From contig JAJDCS010000043.1 of assembly GCA_029260715.1 (NCBI GenBank), positions 62,001 through 126,000 of the forward strand: 64,000 bases of DNA, written 5' to 3'. Made by a program: the position numbers and the translations under genes. This DNA is from Phycisphaeraceae bacterium. Lineage in GTDB: Bacteria; Planctomycetota; Phycisphaerae; Phycisphaerales; Phycisphaeraceae. The notes below the pieces were generated by a model that saw only the letters and a list, made by a program, of their open reading frames with translations, was not told the DNA's origin and searched no databases. Below are positions 1 to 8,116 of the stretch, in pieces (position 1 is the first letter of the stretch; each line of letters opens with the position of its first letter).

Positions 1-744
1 GTCGGCGTAGATCATGTGCATCATGGCCTCCCCGACGCGGTCGGGCCCGGCGGCCTTGCCCACCAGCCAGTCGAATATCAGCCGGGCCGCTTGCTTGTTG
101 GAGCGGTCGAGGGTCAGCGCTTCTTGGAGCTTGCGCAGTGAGCCTTGAGTGTTGTTCAACTCGAGCATGCCCTGGGCGATAAACGAGCACAGGCGTGATC
201 GCAGCGCGGGGCTTAGCTTGCCCGCGTCTTGGCTGTCGAGGACTTGCTGGGCCGCTTCGATGCGCTGGTCGATGGTCTGCAGGGACGCGATCGAGCCCAT
301 GATCAACGCCAACTGCGAGGCGTCGTCGTCTGGGCGGAGCTTGCAGTACCGGGCTAACGCTCGCAGCGCGTTTTCGGGGTCGCCGTCGCGGTGGGCCAGT
401 TCCGCGGCGAGCAGCCACGACTCGGCGTCGTCGGGCGTCAGTTCCAAGGCCATGTCCAGGAGGATGCGCGCGCGTTTGAACTGATCGGGCCTGGGGTCTT
501 CGCCGGCGATGAGAACCTGCCGGGTCAGGATGATCAGTTGATCGGCCAATAGCGATTCGGGCGATACCTGGAGCCGGCCGGGTTGAACCTGGGCCCAGGC
601 GCGCGGCGGCGGCAGCAGCGTCGCGGCCAACAGGCTTAGGACGCTTGCCATGATGAGCGTGCGTGGTGTCGTTTTTCCCGGGCGGTTTGGGGCCGGCTGG
701 GGGGCGTTGGTGAGAGTAAGTATCCGGAGCATAGTTACAACCAT
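1..744 (-). CDS. TPR-like secreted protein, partial (C-terminus outside window)
   Basis: The reading frame is open from an ATG at 744 to the left edge of the window, about 248 codons, with no stop seen. An AGGA Shine-Dalgarno lies about 5 bases before this ATG; a second in-frame ATG lies at 732. The N-terminus has a basic stretch followed by a hydrophobic core (SVLSLLAATLLPPPRAWAQ), which reads as a signal peptide. The mature part is rich in alternating Ala/Leu helices such as PDDAESWLLAAELAHRDGD and NALRALARYCKLRPDD, the spacing typical of tetratricopeptide repeats. It probably serves as a protein-interaction scaffold outside the cytoplasm. A TATAAT hexamer around 776-781 on the minus strand could be its -10. 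The specific function is unknown. Confidence 0.6.
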   Translation of the reverse strand, partial: MVVTMLRILTLTNAPQPAPNRPGKTTPRTLIMASVLSLLAATLLPPPRAWAQVQPGRLQVSPESLLADQLIILTRQVLIAGEDPRPDQFKRARILLDMALELTPDDAESWLLAAELAHRDGDPENALRALARYCKLRPDDDASQLALIMGSIASLQTIDQRIEAAQQVLDSQDAGKLSPALRSRLCSFIAQGMLELNNTQGSLRKLQEALTLDRSNKQAARLIFDWLVGKAAGPDRVGEAMMHMIYAD

Positions 745-804
745 ATCAATCCTGTGTTTATAAGTCGCGAGCGATTATACGGGTTCTGGTGAATTCAAGG
801 CCAA

Positions 805-1626
805 TCAGGGGGTGGGCGACGGGTCCGCGGCGGCGCCTTGGGCTAAGTCGGCGACAAATCGGCTGACCTGATCCACCACGGCGTCGGGGCCCTGGTCTCT
901 GCACTGCGCCACGCGGCGCATGATCGCGGAGCCGACAATAGCCGCGTCTGCGGTCCGGACCACCTGGCGGACTTGTTGGCGGTCGGAGACGCCGAACCCC
1001 ACGGCGATCGGTAGGCTTGTTACTTTTCGCAGCGATTCGACGCGCTGGGGCAGGTCTTGGGCGATTTCGGCCCGCTCGCCCGTAATCCCGGCGCGGGAGA
1101 GCAGGTAGATAAACCCGGTCGACGCTTTGGCGATTTGCTGGGCGCGGTCGGTGGGGGTGGTGGGCGCGATGAGCAGGCTGAAGGTGAGGTTTTGCTTGGC
1201 GGCGGCGGCCCTGGCGGGCGCGGATTCTTCCAGCGGCAGGTCGGGCAGGATCACGCCGTCGACGCCGGCTTCGCGCGATTGGGCCATGAATGAATCAACA
1301 CCCATGCGGTAGACGATCGAGTAGCTGACCATGACCACAAGGGCCATGTCCAGGCTGGGGCGCAGCTTGGCGATCATTTCTAAGACGGCCTTGGGCTGCA
1401 CACCCTGGTTCAGGGCGTGCGTCATGGATGCCTGGATGACCGGCCCGTCGGCGATCGGGTCGGAAAACGGGATGCCGATCTCACAGACGCGCACGCCCGC
1501 TTCTTGGGTCGCGGTCAGCAGGCGGGCGGTGGTTGGCAGGTCCGGGTCGCCGGCGGCTAAGAACGGGATGAGCGTCTTGGAGCCGTCTTGGCGGAGCTGG
1601 TCGAAGATTGCGTCGATCCGGTTCAT
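805..1626 (-). CDS. trpA: Tryptophan synthase alpha chain
   Basis: It cleaves indole-3-glycerol phosphate to indole and glyceraldehyde 3-phosphate, passing indole to the beta subunit in the cytoplasm. The 273-residue length is normal for the family. The TIM-barrel signature CEIGIPFSDPIADGP is intact, with catalytic Glu49 and Asp60 at the same numbers as in the classical enzyme, and the phosphate-binding GFGVSD motif is near residue 215. The ATG at 1626 has a GGAGG Shine-Dalgarno just upstream. No trpB lies beside it: the downstream neighbour is a TPR protein and the upstream one an LptG permease, so the trp pathway is dispersed here (trpE lies 18 kb away). Confidence 0.96.
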   Translation of the reverse strand: MNRIDAIFDQLRQDGSKTLIPFLAAGDPDLPTTARLLTATQEAGVRVCEIGIPFSDPIADGPVIQASMTHALNQGVQPKAVLEMIAKLRPSLDMALVVMVSYSIVYRMGVDSFMAQSREAGVDGVILPDLPLEESAPARAAAAKQNLTFSLLIAPTTPTDRAQQIAKASTGFIYLLSRAGITGERAEIAQDLPQRVESLRKVTSLPIAVGFGVSDRQQVRQVVRTADAAIVGSAIMRRVAQCRDQGPDAVVDQVSRFVADLAQGAAADPSPTP

Positions 1627-1699
1627 CCGTCCTCCGAACGGTGTGGGCCTACCCGTTTCGTGGTGTTGGTGATGTTCATAGGGAGGTACATATTAGTCG

Positions 1700-2827
1700 T
1701 CATGTCTGGATCGTTTGGAGCCACGCGGCGCTGAGCGGCAGGAAAACGACGACCGGCAGCCACGCCGACGCCACGGGGTTCATGTAGGCCGACGCGCTCT
1801 CGGGCAGGAACACCCCCGCCGCCCAAACCGCCAGGCACGCGGCGGTGGCCATGATGCCCTGGTGTAGCATATTGGCCGGCTGGCGCATGAGGAAGAAGGG
1901 CAGGCCCACGATCAAGACCAGTACGTTGAGCACGAGCAGGCTGAATCGGCTGTGCATGATCTTCCGGATGGGCCCGTCGTTGACCGCCGGGTTGGCTGCC
2001 AAGTCTCGCAGCTCTCCCAGGCTCAGCAGCCTGGGGTAGACGCCCGTGCGGAAGGCCAACAGGACTTGCGGGGACAGGTCGGTGGCGAAAAATTTTTCGG
2101 GTGTGGCTGTGTTGAACGGCAATGACGCGCCGGCGGGCCCCTGCGTTTGATCGGGGGTGATGCCGTAACCCCCGACCAGCTCCCAGCCCTTGAGCGGCTC
2201 GTTCCAGAACGCCTGCTCGGCGGTGATTCGCCGCTTGGCGCGGCCTTGGCTGTCGCGCTCGAGGATGGTCACGCCGGTGAGCATGGGCTCGTCGGTGCCC
2301 ACGTCGAACTTCGCGGCGCTGATCAGGTGGCCCTTGCTGTCCACGGCGTAGCGTACCTCGAATGCCTTGTTGGTTTCGTGGCTCAGTTGCGACTTCGACC
2401 GGGTGAGCTTGTACGCCAATTTTGGGATAACCAACTCCTGGTCGAGCAGGGTTAAGCCGTTGATCAGGCAGCCGACCACGACCAGCGGCGCGGCGATGCG
2501 GTGCATGCTGATCCCGCTGGAGACCATGGCGGTCAGCTCGCGTGTGCGCGCCAAGCTTGAGAGTGTGAAACCCACGGCAGCCACGACGATCAGCCCGGCG
2601 AAGAAAGCATATAGCAGGATCAGCATCGGGCCATAGTAGTCCACGAACGCCCAGGCGGTGGCCAGGATCACGCCGCCGTGTGTGTCGGCTTTGAGTCGGC
2701 CGGCTTTGATGAACTCGTCCATGTCCACGATGACGTCAACCAACACAAACAGCAGCGTGAAGACCGTCAACAGGATGACGAAGTTGATCAGGAACTGCTG
2801 CACGATGTAGCGGTCGAGTGTTTTCAT
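1700..2827 (-). CDS. lptG: LptF/LptG (YjgP/YjgQ) family permease, LptG-like
   Basis: Inner-membrane half of the LptB2FG ABC transporter that extracts lipopolysaccharide and drives it to the outer membrane. The 375-residue protein shows the family layout: a start of the type MKTLDRYIVQQFLINF, three N-terminal membrane helices (about 12-35, 55-80, 100-125), a periplasmic beta-rich domain (about 130-265), and three C-terminal helices (about 285-370). It lies 22 bases downstream of the second, longer family member, the usual lptF-lptG order. The ATPase LptB is not in this window. The F versus G assignment follows gene order only. Confidence 0.85.
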   Translation of the reverse strand: MKTLDRYIVQQFLINFVILLTVFTLLFVLVDVIVDMDEFIKAGRLKADTHGGVILATAWAFVDYYGPMLILLYAFFAGLIVVAAVGFTLSSLARTRELTAMVSSGISMHRIAAPLVVVGCLINGLTLLDQELVIPKLAYKLTRSKSQLSHETNKAFEVRYAVDSKGHLISAAKFDVGTDEPMLTGVTILERDSQGRAKRRITAEQAFWNEPLKGWELVGGYGITPDQTQGPAGASLPFNTATPEKFFATDLSPQVLLAFRTGVYPRLLSLGELRDLAANPAVNDGPIRKIMHSRFSLLVLNVLVLIVGLPFFLMRQPANMLHQGIMATAACLAVWAAGVFLPESASAYMNPVASAWLPVVVFLPLSAAWLQTIQT

Positions 2828-2849
2828 GGGTAGTGGGCGGGGTGCTCGC

Positions 2850-4511
2850 TCAGTTTCTTGACAGCGTCAGGTACGTGCCTCCGATCGCAGTGATCAGGAA
2901 GATATTGCCCAACCAGATGACCAGCAGCCCCACGGCCCGGCTGGTGTTGGGCTGGGTGGCGATGTTCTCGCCGCTGTGGCAGATGACCACCACGGTGATG
3001 GCTGACAAGAAGCTCCAGAAATAAATCACCAGGGGCATGCCCTGGCCCAGCTTCATGCTCAGCACGGCCCCGAGTACCAGCAGCAGCAGGCAGGCCACCG
3101 CCAGCGACGCGCGCTCGTTGAGTTGGGCCAGGATGTACCTGAACAAGTAGATGATCTGCGCCCGCAGGCTCTTGTCCGCTTTCTCGACACTGGGCGAGTT
3201 GGGGTGGGCCTGGCGGGCGTGCTTGAGTAGCTGGCTGCTGCCCAGTTCTTTGAGCGGCCCCATGACCGGGCTGGGCCAGCGGCAACGCGGAACGGTGACG
3301 GTGGCGTGCTCGGTGCTGCGGCGGTCGTTGTCCAGGTCGTATAGCTTGGCTTCGGCTAACTCGATGCGCACCCTGGGCTCGGGCTGGGGGTCGCCGGCTT
3401 CGATCCAGAGCTTGCCGCTTTGGGCTTCGATGCGTCGCGTGACTTTCCCGTCGGTGAGGTACTCGACGCGCACGGGCGCTGCTGCTTTGGCGGCCAGTTC
3501 CAGGGCTTCGCCTTGGCGGGCCACGGACGGGGCGGTGAGGCGGAACGATTCGCCGCGGTTCACACCGGGCAGGCGCACCGTCTGGTCGCTGGGGTGTGGC
3601 TCGGTCAGCAGTTTTTGGATCTGCTCAAGCACTTGCTCTTGGGCCACGGCCTCGGCGAGCTTGTACTTTTCCTCTCGGATGCTGTCGTATAGCTCGGGCT
3701 GGTCGCCCAGGGCACGCATCTCAGGCCAACTGAGGAACCGGGGGTCGTCCTTGATCGGGCTTGGCAGCAGCACCTGGGGCAGGGTCCATTTTTCGATGGA
3801 GAACATGTCGCCTTTGGACGCGTCGTAGTAGACGACGTTTTCGAGTTGGACGGTGGCCCAGGTTTGGTTCTGGACGCGGTAGAGCAGGATGTCCGCTTTC
3901 TCGGCGGTGCTGTCGCTGCGGAGGCGCTGCTGGGCGTCGAGTTGGCCAAGCGCCACGCCACGCAGGCGGATCAGCTTCATGGGTTGGACCGTGTTGCCGG
4001 GGATCACCGGCGGTGGGTGCGTGTCGTCCACCACGTCGGCGTAGAGCACCAGGTGCCCCAGCTTCACCGGGCGGGCGCGTTCCACTTGGTTCACAATCAC
4101 CTGCATGATGTCTTTTTCGAGCATGTGCGTCGCCTGCCGGTAGAACGACGGCACCACCCAATTGCTCAAATAAAACACGCCCAGCGTCAGGGCCAACCCC
4201 AGGAATACCACCGGCAGCAAAATCGATCGGTAGCTAATACCCCCCGCTCGGCAAACCAGTAGCTCGTTGTCCGCGACCATTCGGCTAAACACCAGGGTGC
4301 TGGCGAACGCGCCCGAGAAGGGGAGGATGAACCCCAGCATGGTGGGCGCGGTGTAGAACACGTACCGGGCCAGTGTTTGCGCGTCGAGCAGCCCCTCGCT
4401 TAGCGGCTTGATCGCCGCGGCGAAGCTGATCACCAAGACCAGCACCACCGACGAAGTGACCAGCAGCTTGAGCATCTCTTTGAAAATGTAGCGGTAGATC
4501 GTCCAGGGCAT
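2850..4511 (-). CDS. lptF: LptF/LptG (YjgP/YjgQ) family permease, LptF-like, enlarged
   Basis: Partner permease of the LPS export transporter. The N-terminus MPWTIYRYIFKEMLKLLV is typical of the family. Three helices follow (to about residue 125), then an unusually long periplasmic region (about 130-445), then three C-terminal helices ending near residue 550. At 553 residues it is some 190 longer than usual; the excess sits in the periplasmic part, including a charged helical stretch near 265-310 and a beta-rich segment near 320-400. It is co-directional with the lptG-like gene, probably in one transcript. No Shine-Dalgarno is evident at the ATG. Confidence 0.82.
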   Translation of the reverse strand: MPWTIYRYIFKEMLKLLVTSSVVLVLVISFAAAIKPLSEGLLDAQTLARYVFYTAPTMLGFILPFSGAFASTLVFSRMVADNELLVCRAGGISYRSILLPVVFLGLALTLGVFYLSNWVVPSFYRQATHMLEKDIMQVIVNQVERARPVKLGHLVLYADVVDDTHPPPVIPGNTVQPMKLIRLRGVALGQLDAQQRLRSDSTAEKADILLYRVQNQTWATVQLENVVYYDASKGDMFSIEKWTLPQVLLPSPIKDDPRFLSWPEMRALGDQPELYDSIREEKYKLAEAVAQEQVLEQIQKLLTEPHPSDQTVRLPGVNRGESFRLTAPSVARQGEALELAAKAAAPVRVEYLTDGKVTRRIEAQSGKLWIEAGDPQPEPRVRIELAEAKLYDLDNDRRSTEHATVTVPRCRWPSPVMGPLKELGSSQLLKHARQAHPNSPSVEKADKSLRAQIIYLFRYILAQLNERASLAVACLLLLVLGAVLSMKLGQGMPLVIYFWSFLSAITVVVICHSGENIATQPNTSRAVGLLVIWLGNIFLITAIGGTYLTLSRN

Positions 4512-4600
4512 ATCAAAGCGTTCGCTGGCTCATGGGCCGAGTTTATTGGGACGCGCGAGCACAGAAGTGTAGTTGGACCACCCCGCTATGAACAAGTGAG

Positions 4601-5305
4601 CTATTTGATCGCCTGCCGCTGGATTCGGATGAGCTTGCGGATGCCCGACGCGGCTAAATCCAGCAAATTGTCCAGTTCGTCGCGTGAGAATGACCGCTGC
4701 TCGCCGGTGCCTTGGACCTCTATAAAGTGGCCCCGGTGGTCCATCGCCACGTTCAGGTCCACCTCGGCCCGCACGTCCAGCCGGTAATCCAGGTCCAGGT
4801 GGGCTTGGCCGTCGATCAGGCCCACGCTCACGGCGGCGACGGGGCCGCGGATCGGGTTCTTGGCGATCAGCCCTTTTTTGCGGGCGTGGGCGATGGCTTG
4901 TGTCAGCGCGACATACGCGCCGGTGACGGACGCCGTGCGTGTGCCCCCGTCCGCCACGACCACGTCGCAGTCGCAGGTGATCATCACCCCCGGCATCTTG
5001 TCCAGGTCCACGCCGGCGCGCAGGCTGCGTGCGATCAGGCGCTGGATCTCGGTGCCCCGGCTGTCGGGCCCGCGTCGCTTGCGGTCGGGCGTGGACCCGG
5101 GCAGCATGGCGTACTCAGCCGTCACCCACCCGCGCTTGGGTTGCCCGTCGTCGTCGAGCAGCCACTTGGGCACGTCCTTGGCGATGCTGGCTGTACACAG
5201 CACACGCGTGTTACCGGCGGAGATCATGACGCTGCCCGGCGCGCCGCCTGGGTAGCGTTGGATTTTTACGGGACGCAGTTGGTTGGTGCGGCGTTTAGTT
5301 GGCAT
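4601..5305 (-). CDS. rph: Ribonuclease PH
   Basis: Phosphorolytic 3'-5' exoribonuclease that trims tRNA 3' ends. The start MPTKRRTNQLRPVKI, the stretch SVMISAGNTRVLCTASI, the basic segment GSTPDRKRRGPDSRGTEIQRLI, the CDCDVVVADGGTRTASV motif and the C-terminal EVQGTGEQRSFSRDEL are all family hallmarks. The chosen ATG at 5305 gives about 234 residues, a normal length; an in-frame start 21 bases upstream would add seven residues. No strong Shine-Dalgarno precedes either. Its upstream neighbour is the divergent HIT gene, with a perfect palindrome between them. Confidence 0.95.
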   Translation of the reverse strand: MPTKRRTNQLRPVKIQRYPGGAPGSVMISAGNTRVLCTASIAKDVPKWLLDDDGQPKRGWVTAEYAMLPGSTPDRKRRGPDSRGTEIQRLIARSLRAGVDLDKMPGVMITCDCDVVVADGGTRTASVTGAYVALTQAIAHARKKGLIAKNPIRGPVAAVSVGLIDGQAHLDLDYRLDVRAEVDLNVAMDHRGHFIEVQGTGEQRSFSRDELDNLLDLAASGIRKLIRIQRQAIK

Positions 5306-5367
5306 AGCGGTCGGTGGTAACAGCAAGCGGGGGCGTTGGCAAGCGGTGGGGCGCGATCAGAGCAAAG

Positions 5368-5391
5368 TATGTCCGGGCCCGCCCGGACATA
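5368..5391. repeat. Perfect 11-bp inverted repeat
   Basis: Arms TATGTCCGGGC (5368-5378) and GCCCGGACATA (5381-5391) are exact reverse complements separated by CC. The site lies between the divergent rph and HIT genes. The left-arm string GTATGTCCGGGC recurs at 5943-5954 just after the HIT gene. It could be an operator for a dimeric regulator, or a REP-like hairpin. Confidence 0.6.
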
Positions 5392-5425
5392 TCCCCGCCT
5401 TCCGCCGGTGTATCATCTTTGCCAC

Positions 5426-5917
5426 ATGGCCAAGCCACACGCTGACAAGCCCTGTCCGATCTGTCGGTTCCTCGCGGCTGACGTTCTGCCGAGCCGCTAC
5501 GTGCCGGTCCATCGCTTCCGTTGGTCGTTGGCGGTGTTGCACCCCAAGCAGGTTTACCCTGGTCACTGCGAGCTTTGGCTGCGCCGCCACGCCAGGGAGC
5601 TATTCGACCTTTCGCCGGCTGTCCGGAGCGGCTTTTTCAATGAGATGAACACGCTCGCCCAGGCGGTTTACTTGACGCAGCAGCCACGGAAGATGAACTA
5701 CGAGCTATTGGGCAACGTCGCGCCGCACCTGCACTGGCACGTCATCCCACGGTACGACGGCGACCCCCGCCCGCAAAGCGCGATCTGGTCCACCCCGCAA
5801 TACACCCGCCCCAGCAAACGAGCGGCGACGCCCCGCGCCGAACGGATAAGGCTGGCGGCGGAGATTGCGACGCGGATTAAGAAGCTGCAACGGGCCGGGT
5901 GCGGTGTTGTGAAATGA
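5426..5917 (+). CDS. HIT domain protein (histidine-triad nucleotide hydrolase/transferase)
   Basis: Predicted cytoplasmic nucleotidyl hydrolase or transferase acting on AMP-linked substrates or dinucleoside polyphosphates. The N-terminal CPIC pair resembles the zinc-binding CxxC of some HIT proteins. The catalytic triad HLHWHV (His101, His103, His105, numbering from the ATG at 5426) is intact, preceded by NYELLGNVAP as in Fhit-like enzymes. The frame is open 90 bases further upstream, but that part is proline and arginine rich and crosses the palindrome, so the internal ATG is preferred. A TATCAT hexamer ends 9 bases before this ATG, so the transcript may be almost leaderless. The exact substrate cannot be told. 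Confidence 0.85.
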   Translation: MAKPHADKPCPICRFLAADVLPSRYVPVHRFRWSLAVLHPKQVYPGHCELWLRRHARELFDLSPAVRSGFFNEMNTLAQAVYLTQQPRKMNYELLGNVAPHLHWHVIPRYDGDPRPQSAIWSTPQYTRPSKRAATPRAERIRLAAEIATRIKKLQRAGCGVVK

Positions 5918-6020
5918 GATTGATGTGGTCTGCATGAGTGAGTATGTCCGGGCGGATGTAGACCTGCCGAATTTTAGCCGGTTGATGGATCAATTGGCGA
6001 GTATGGCCGGCCCATGCGTC

Positions 6021-6051
6021 TGGCAAGATACCTGGCCTACTTACTTAAAAT
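6021..6051 (+). repeat. Short dispersed repeat, copy 1
   Basis: The string GGCAAGATACCTGGCCTACT and the following bases recur at 47944-47972 with one mismatch over about 22 bases (GGCAAGATGCCTGGCCTACT), then both copies turn AT-rich. This copy sits at the left border of the AT-rich nuclease gene. Confidence 0.45.
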
Positions 6052-6090
6052 CTATTATGCTACCAAAACGCCTTTGCAGGAGAGCTTGAT

Positions 6091-6936
6091 ATGCCAAACA
6101 TCCCCAAGAAAGTTGCAGATCGATTATCAAAACAACTTAGCAACTTCCAACGGATTTTACGGGACGCAAAGGATCGTGATGTCAACGAGTCAGACACAGT
6201 CACGATCATCACTGATATGTTGGCGGATCTCTTTGGATTTGACAAATACACAGAGGTCACCAGTGAACAGGCAATTCGCGGTACATATTGCGACTTGGCC
6301 GTAAAGCTAGAAGGCACAATCAAGTATCTCATTGAAGTCAAGGCTATTGGTCTAACACTCAAAGAAAATCACCTGCGTCAGGCAATGAATTATGGAGCAA
6401 ATCAAGGCATTTCGTGGATTATCCTCACAAACGGCATTAATTGGGAAATTTACCGAATCAAATTCGAGCGTCCAATCGATTGTGAGCATACATGCTCAAT
6501 CGATCTCCTTGAGTTGAATGCTCGAAAATCAGATGACATCAGTCGTCTGTACCTGCTATGCAAAGAAGGTCTTGCAAAAAACGCAATTGATAAATTCCAC
6601 GAACATACTCAAAACGTAAATCGCTTTGTAGTTGCCGCAATCATTCAATCCGATCCTGTGTTGAACGTTATGCGCCGTGAGATTCGCCGACTTGCGCCGG
6701 GTGCAAAAGTTGCCGCCGAAGAAATCTTCGCATTACTGCCGGATGTGCTCAAACGCGATGTCATTGAAGGGGCATCTGCAAAGCAGGCGGAAAGGCGTGT
6801 CAACAAATTACTTGGTCAGGCTCTTCGTAAACGGCAGACGAAAAAAGCTAAATCCTCAGAGTACGCTAATAAAAATTCTTCACTAGAAGCTGTTAAAGAT
6901 TCTCAAGAAACGGACAGTCCAGCGATTGTGGAATAA
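6091..6936 (+). CDS. PD-(D/E)XK nuclease-like protein, type I restriction HsdR N-terminal domain family
   Basis: A stand-alone protein of 281 residues resembling the N-terminal nuclease domain of type I restriction R subunits. The restriction-like core is visible: TYCDLAV (Asp68) then YLIEVKAIG (Glu82, Lys84), followed by LRQAMNYGANQGISWIILTN and INWEIYRI, the usual Q-containing continuation. The C-terminal half (about 150-280) is helical and ends in a charged tail. No methylase, specificity subunit or helicase is adjacent, so it is an orphan; family members are often annotated only by this domain. Base composition is clearly AT-richer than both neighbours and codon use differs (ATT, AAA, TCA common), which suggests recent acquisition. 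Role unknown: DNA defence or repair are guesses. Confidence 0.75.
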   Translation: MPNIPKKVADRLSKQLSNFQRILRDAKDRDVNESDTVTIITDMLADLFGFDKYTEVTSEQAIRGTYCDLAVKLEGTIKYLIEVKAIGLTLKENHLRQAMNYGANQGISWIILTNGINWEIYRIKFERPIDCEHTCSIDLLELNARKSDDISRLYLLCKEGLAKNAIDKFHEHTQNVNRFVVAAIIQSDPVLNVMRREIRRLAPGAKVAAEEIFALLPDVLKRDVIEGASAKQAERRVNKLLGQALRKRQTKKAKSSEYANKNSSLEAVKDSQETDSPAIVE

Positions 6937-6977
6937 CCATGTAAATAAGCCGTGGCGCGGGGCGCCGGCTCGTCATA

Positions 6978-7952
6978 TCACACAAACAGCCACAGCACCA
7001 CCGGCAGGGGAACCAGCATAAACAGCAGCATATTCCACGCCCAGAGGGTGCTGGCGAAGCGGGCGTCGAGGTGAAACATGTTGGCTAAAGCAACCATGAC
7101 GACGGCTGAGGGCATGGCGGACTCGATGCGCGCCACTTGCGAGGCCACGGGGCCCAGCGGGTGAGCGGTCAAGTGGATCGCCCACAAGATCGCGACGGCG
7201 GCTAACGGTATGGCGGTGAACTTCACTGCTGCTAAGAGGATGTGCTGCTTGAGGTAGGCAGCGGACCCGCCGATGTGTAGGCGCAGGCCGATGCCGAAGT
7301 ACCCGCCGAATGCGCCCGCGTAAGCCAGGATGTCGATCACGTACCACGTGTCGATGGCCGCTGGGAAGGGGACTTGTGCGATGGCCAGTGCCACTCCGAC
7401 GAGCGCCGCGTACATGGGCATGGCCCGCGCGTCGAGGTAGCTACGCACGAGCAGGCGTGCGAACGATTCACCCGCGGTGGTGGCCGGGCTGTAGAGACGC
7501 GCCAGGGGGTACAGCAGCGGGACCATGGCCGCGTTCGTGATGCTGGCGAACGCCAGCCCGTATGCCAAGGCCTCTTCCGGCGGGTGGAGGATGCTAAAAC
7601 AAAGGTACGCCCCCATGCCAAACCCGTTGTTGGACAAGCCCGCAGCCAGGGCTATGACAGCCAATTGTTGCCCCTTGCACCCGATCAGCTTCGCTAGCGG
7701 GATGATGCCGTACGCGCCTGCGGCCATGAGCAGCGGCTGGATCGCCACGAGCCACAGGTTCTCTGTGAGCGGCGGGATGCGCCACAAACTTAGCAGCAGC
7801 GCAGCCGACCACAGCCACACCACGGTGTAATAATGGATGGTGCGGCTGCGGTCTTCGTGCAGCCAATTCCGCCGCCGCGCGACATATCCGGCAGCAAGAG
7901 CGAACACGCCGAATAGGCCGAAGGCGAGGAACTTAGCAATGTGTGGCGGCAT
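6978..7952 (-). CDS. AEC family transporter (auxin efflux carrier-like permease)
   Basis: Inner-membrane secondary transporter of about 324 residues with roughly ten hydrophobic helices. Family hallmarks are GLSNNGFGMGAYL in the first half and the C-terminal ESAMPSAVVMVALANMFHLD, the two pseudo-repeated crossing motifs of the bile/arsenite/riboflavin-AEC fold. Substrate unknown; AEC members export organic acids or similar anions. The ATG at 7952 is preferred because the first helix begins right after it. The frame is open to a GTG at 8036, but that extension is proline rich and lies in repeat-like sequence. No Shine-Dalgarno is evident. It converges with the nuclease gene. Confidence 0.75.
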   Translation of the reverse strand: MPPHIAKFLAFGLFGVFALAAGYVARRRNWLHEDRSRTIHYYTVVWLWSAALLLSLWRIPPLTENLWLVAIQPLLMAAGAYGIIPLAKLIGCKGQQLAVIALAAGLSNNGFGMGAYLCFSILHPPEEALAYGLAFASITNAAMVPLLYPLARLYSPATTAGESFARLLVRSYLDARAMPMYAALVGVALAIAQVPFPAAIDTWYVIDILAYAGAFGGYFGIGLRLHIGGSAAYLKQHILLAAVKFTAIPLAAVAILWAIHLTAHPLGPVASQVARIESAMPSAVVMVALANMFHLDARFASTLWAWNMLLFMLVPLPVVLWLFV

Positions 7953-8116
7953 GGGGAGCGTCGGGGGTGTGCTGATGGGTTCGTACGGCAAGCTTACAGG
8001 AAATGGGTAGCGGGTAGCGCGGGCATCGCCCACCACGAACGTGCAATAGGGATACGAAGAAGGTGGACGGTGCCTACCCTACGACACTTGCCCGGACCTA
8101 CAAAATTAGCAACGTA

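Noticed and set aside
6677-6886. Second small frame inside the nuclease gene
   Set aside because: It lies wholly within the nuclease frame on the same strand, without start signal or domain.
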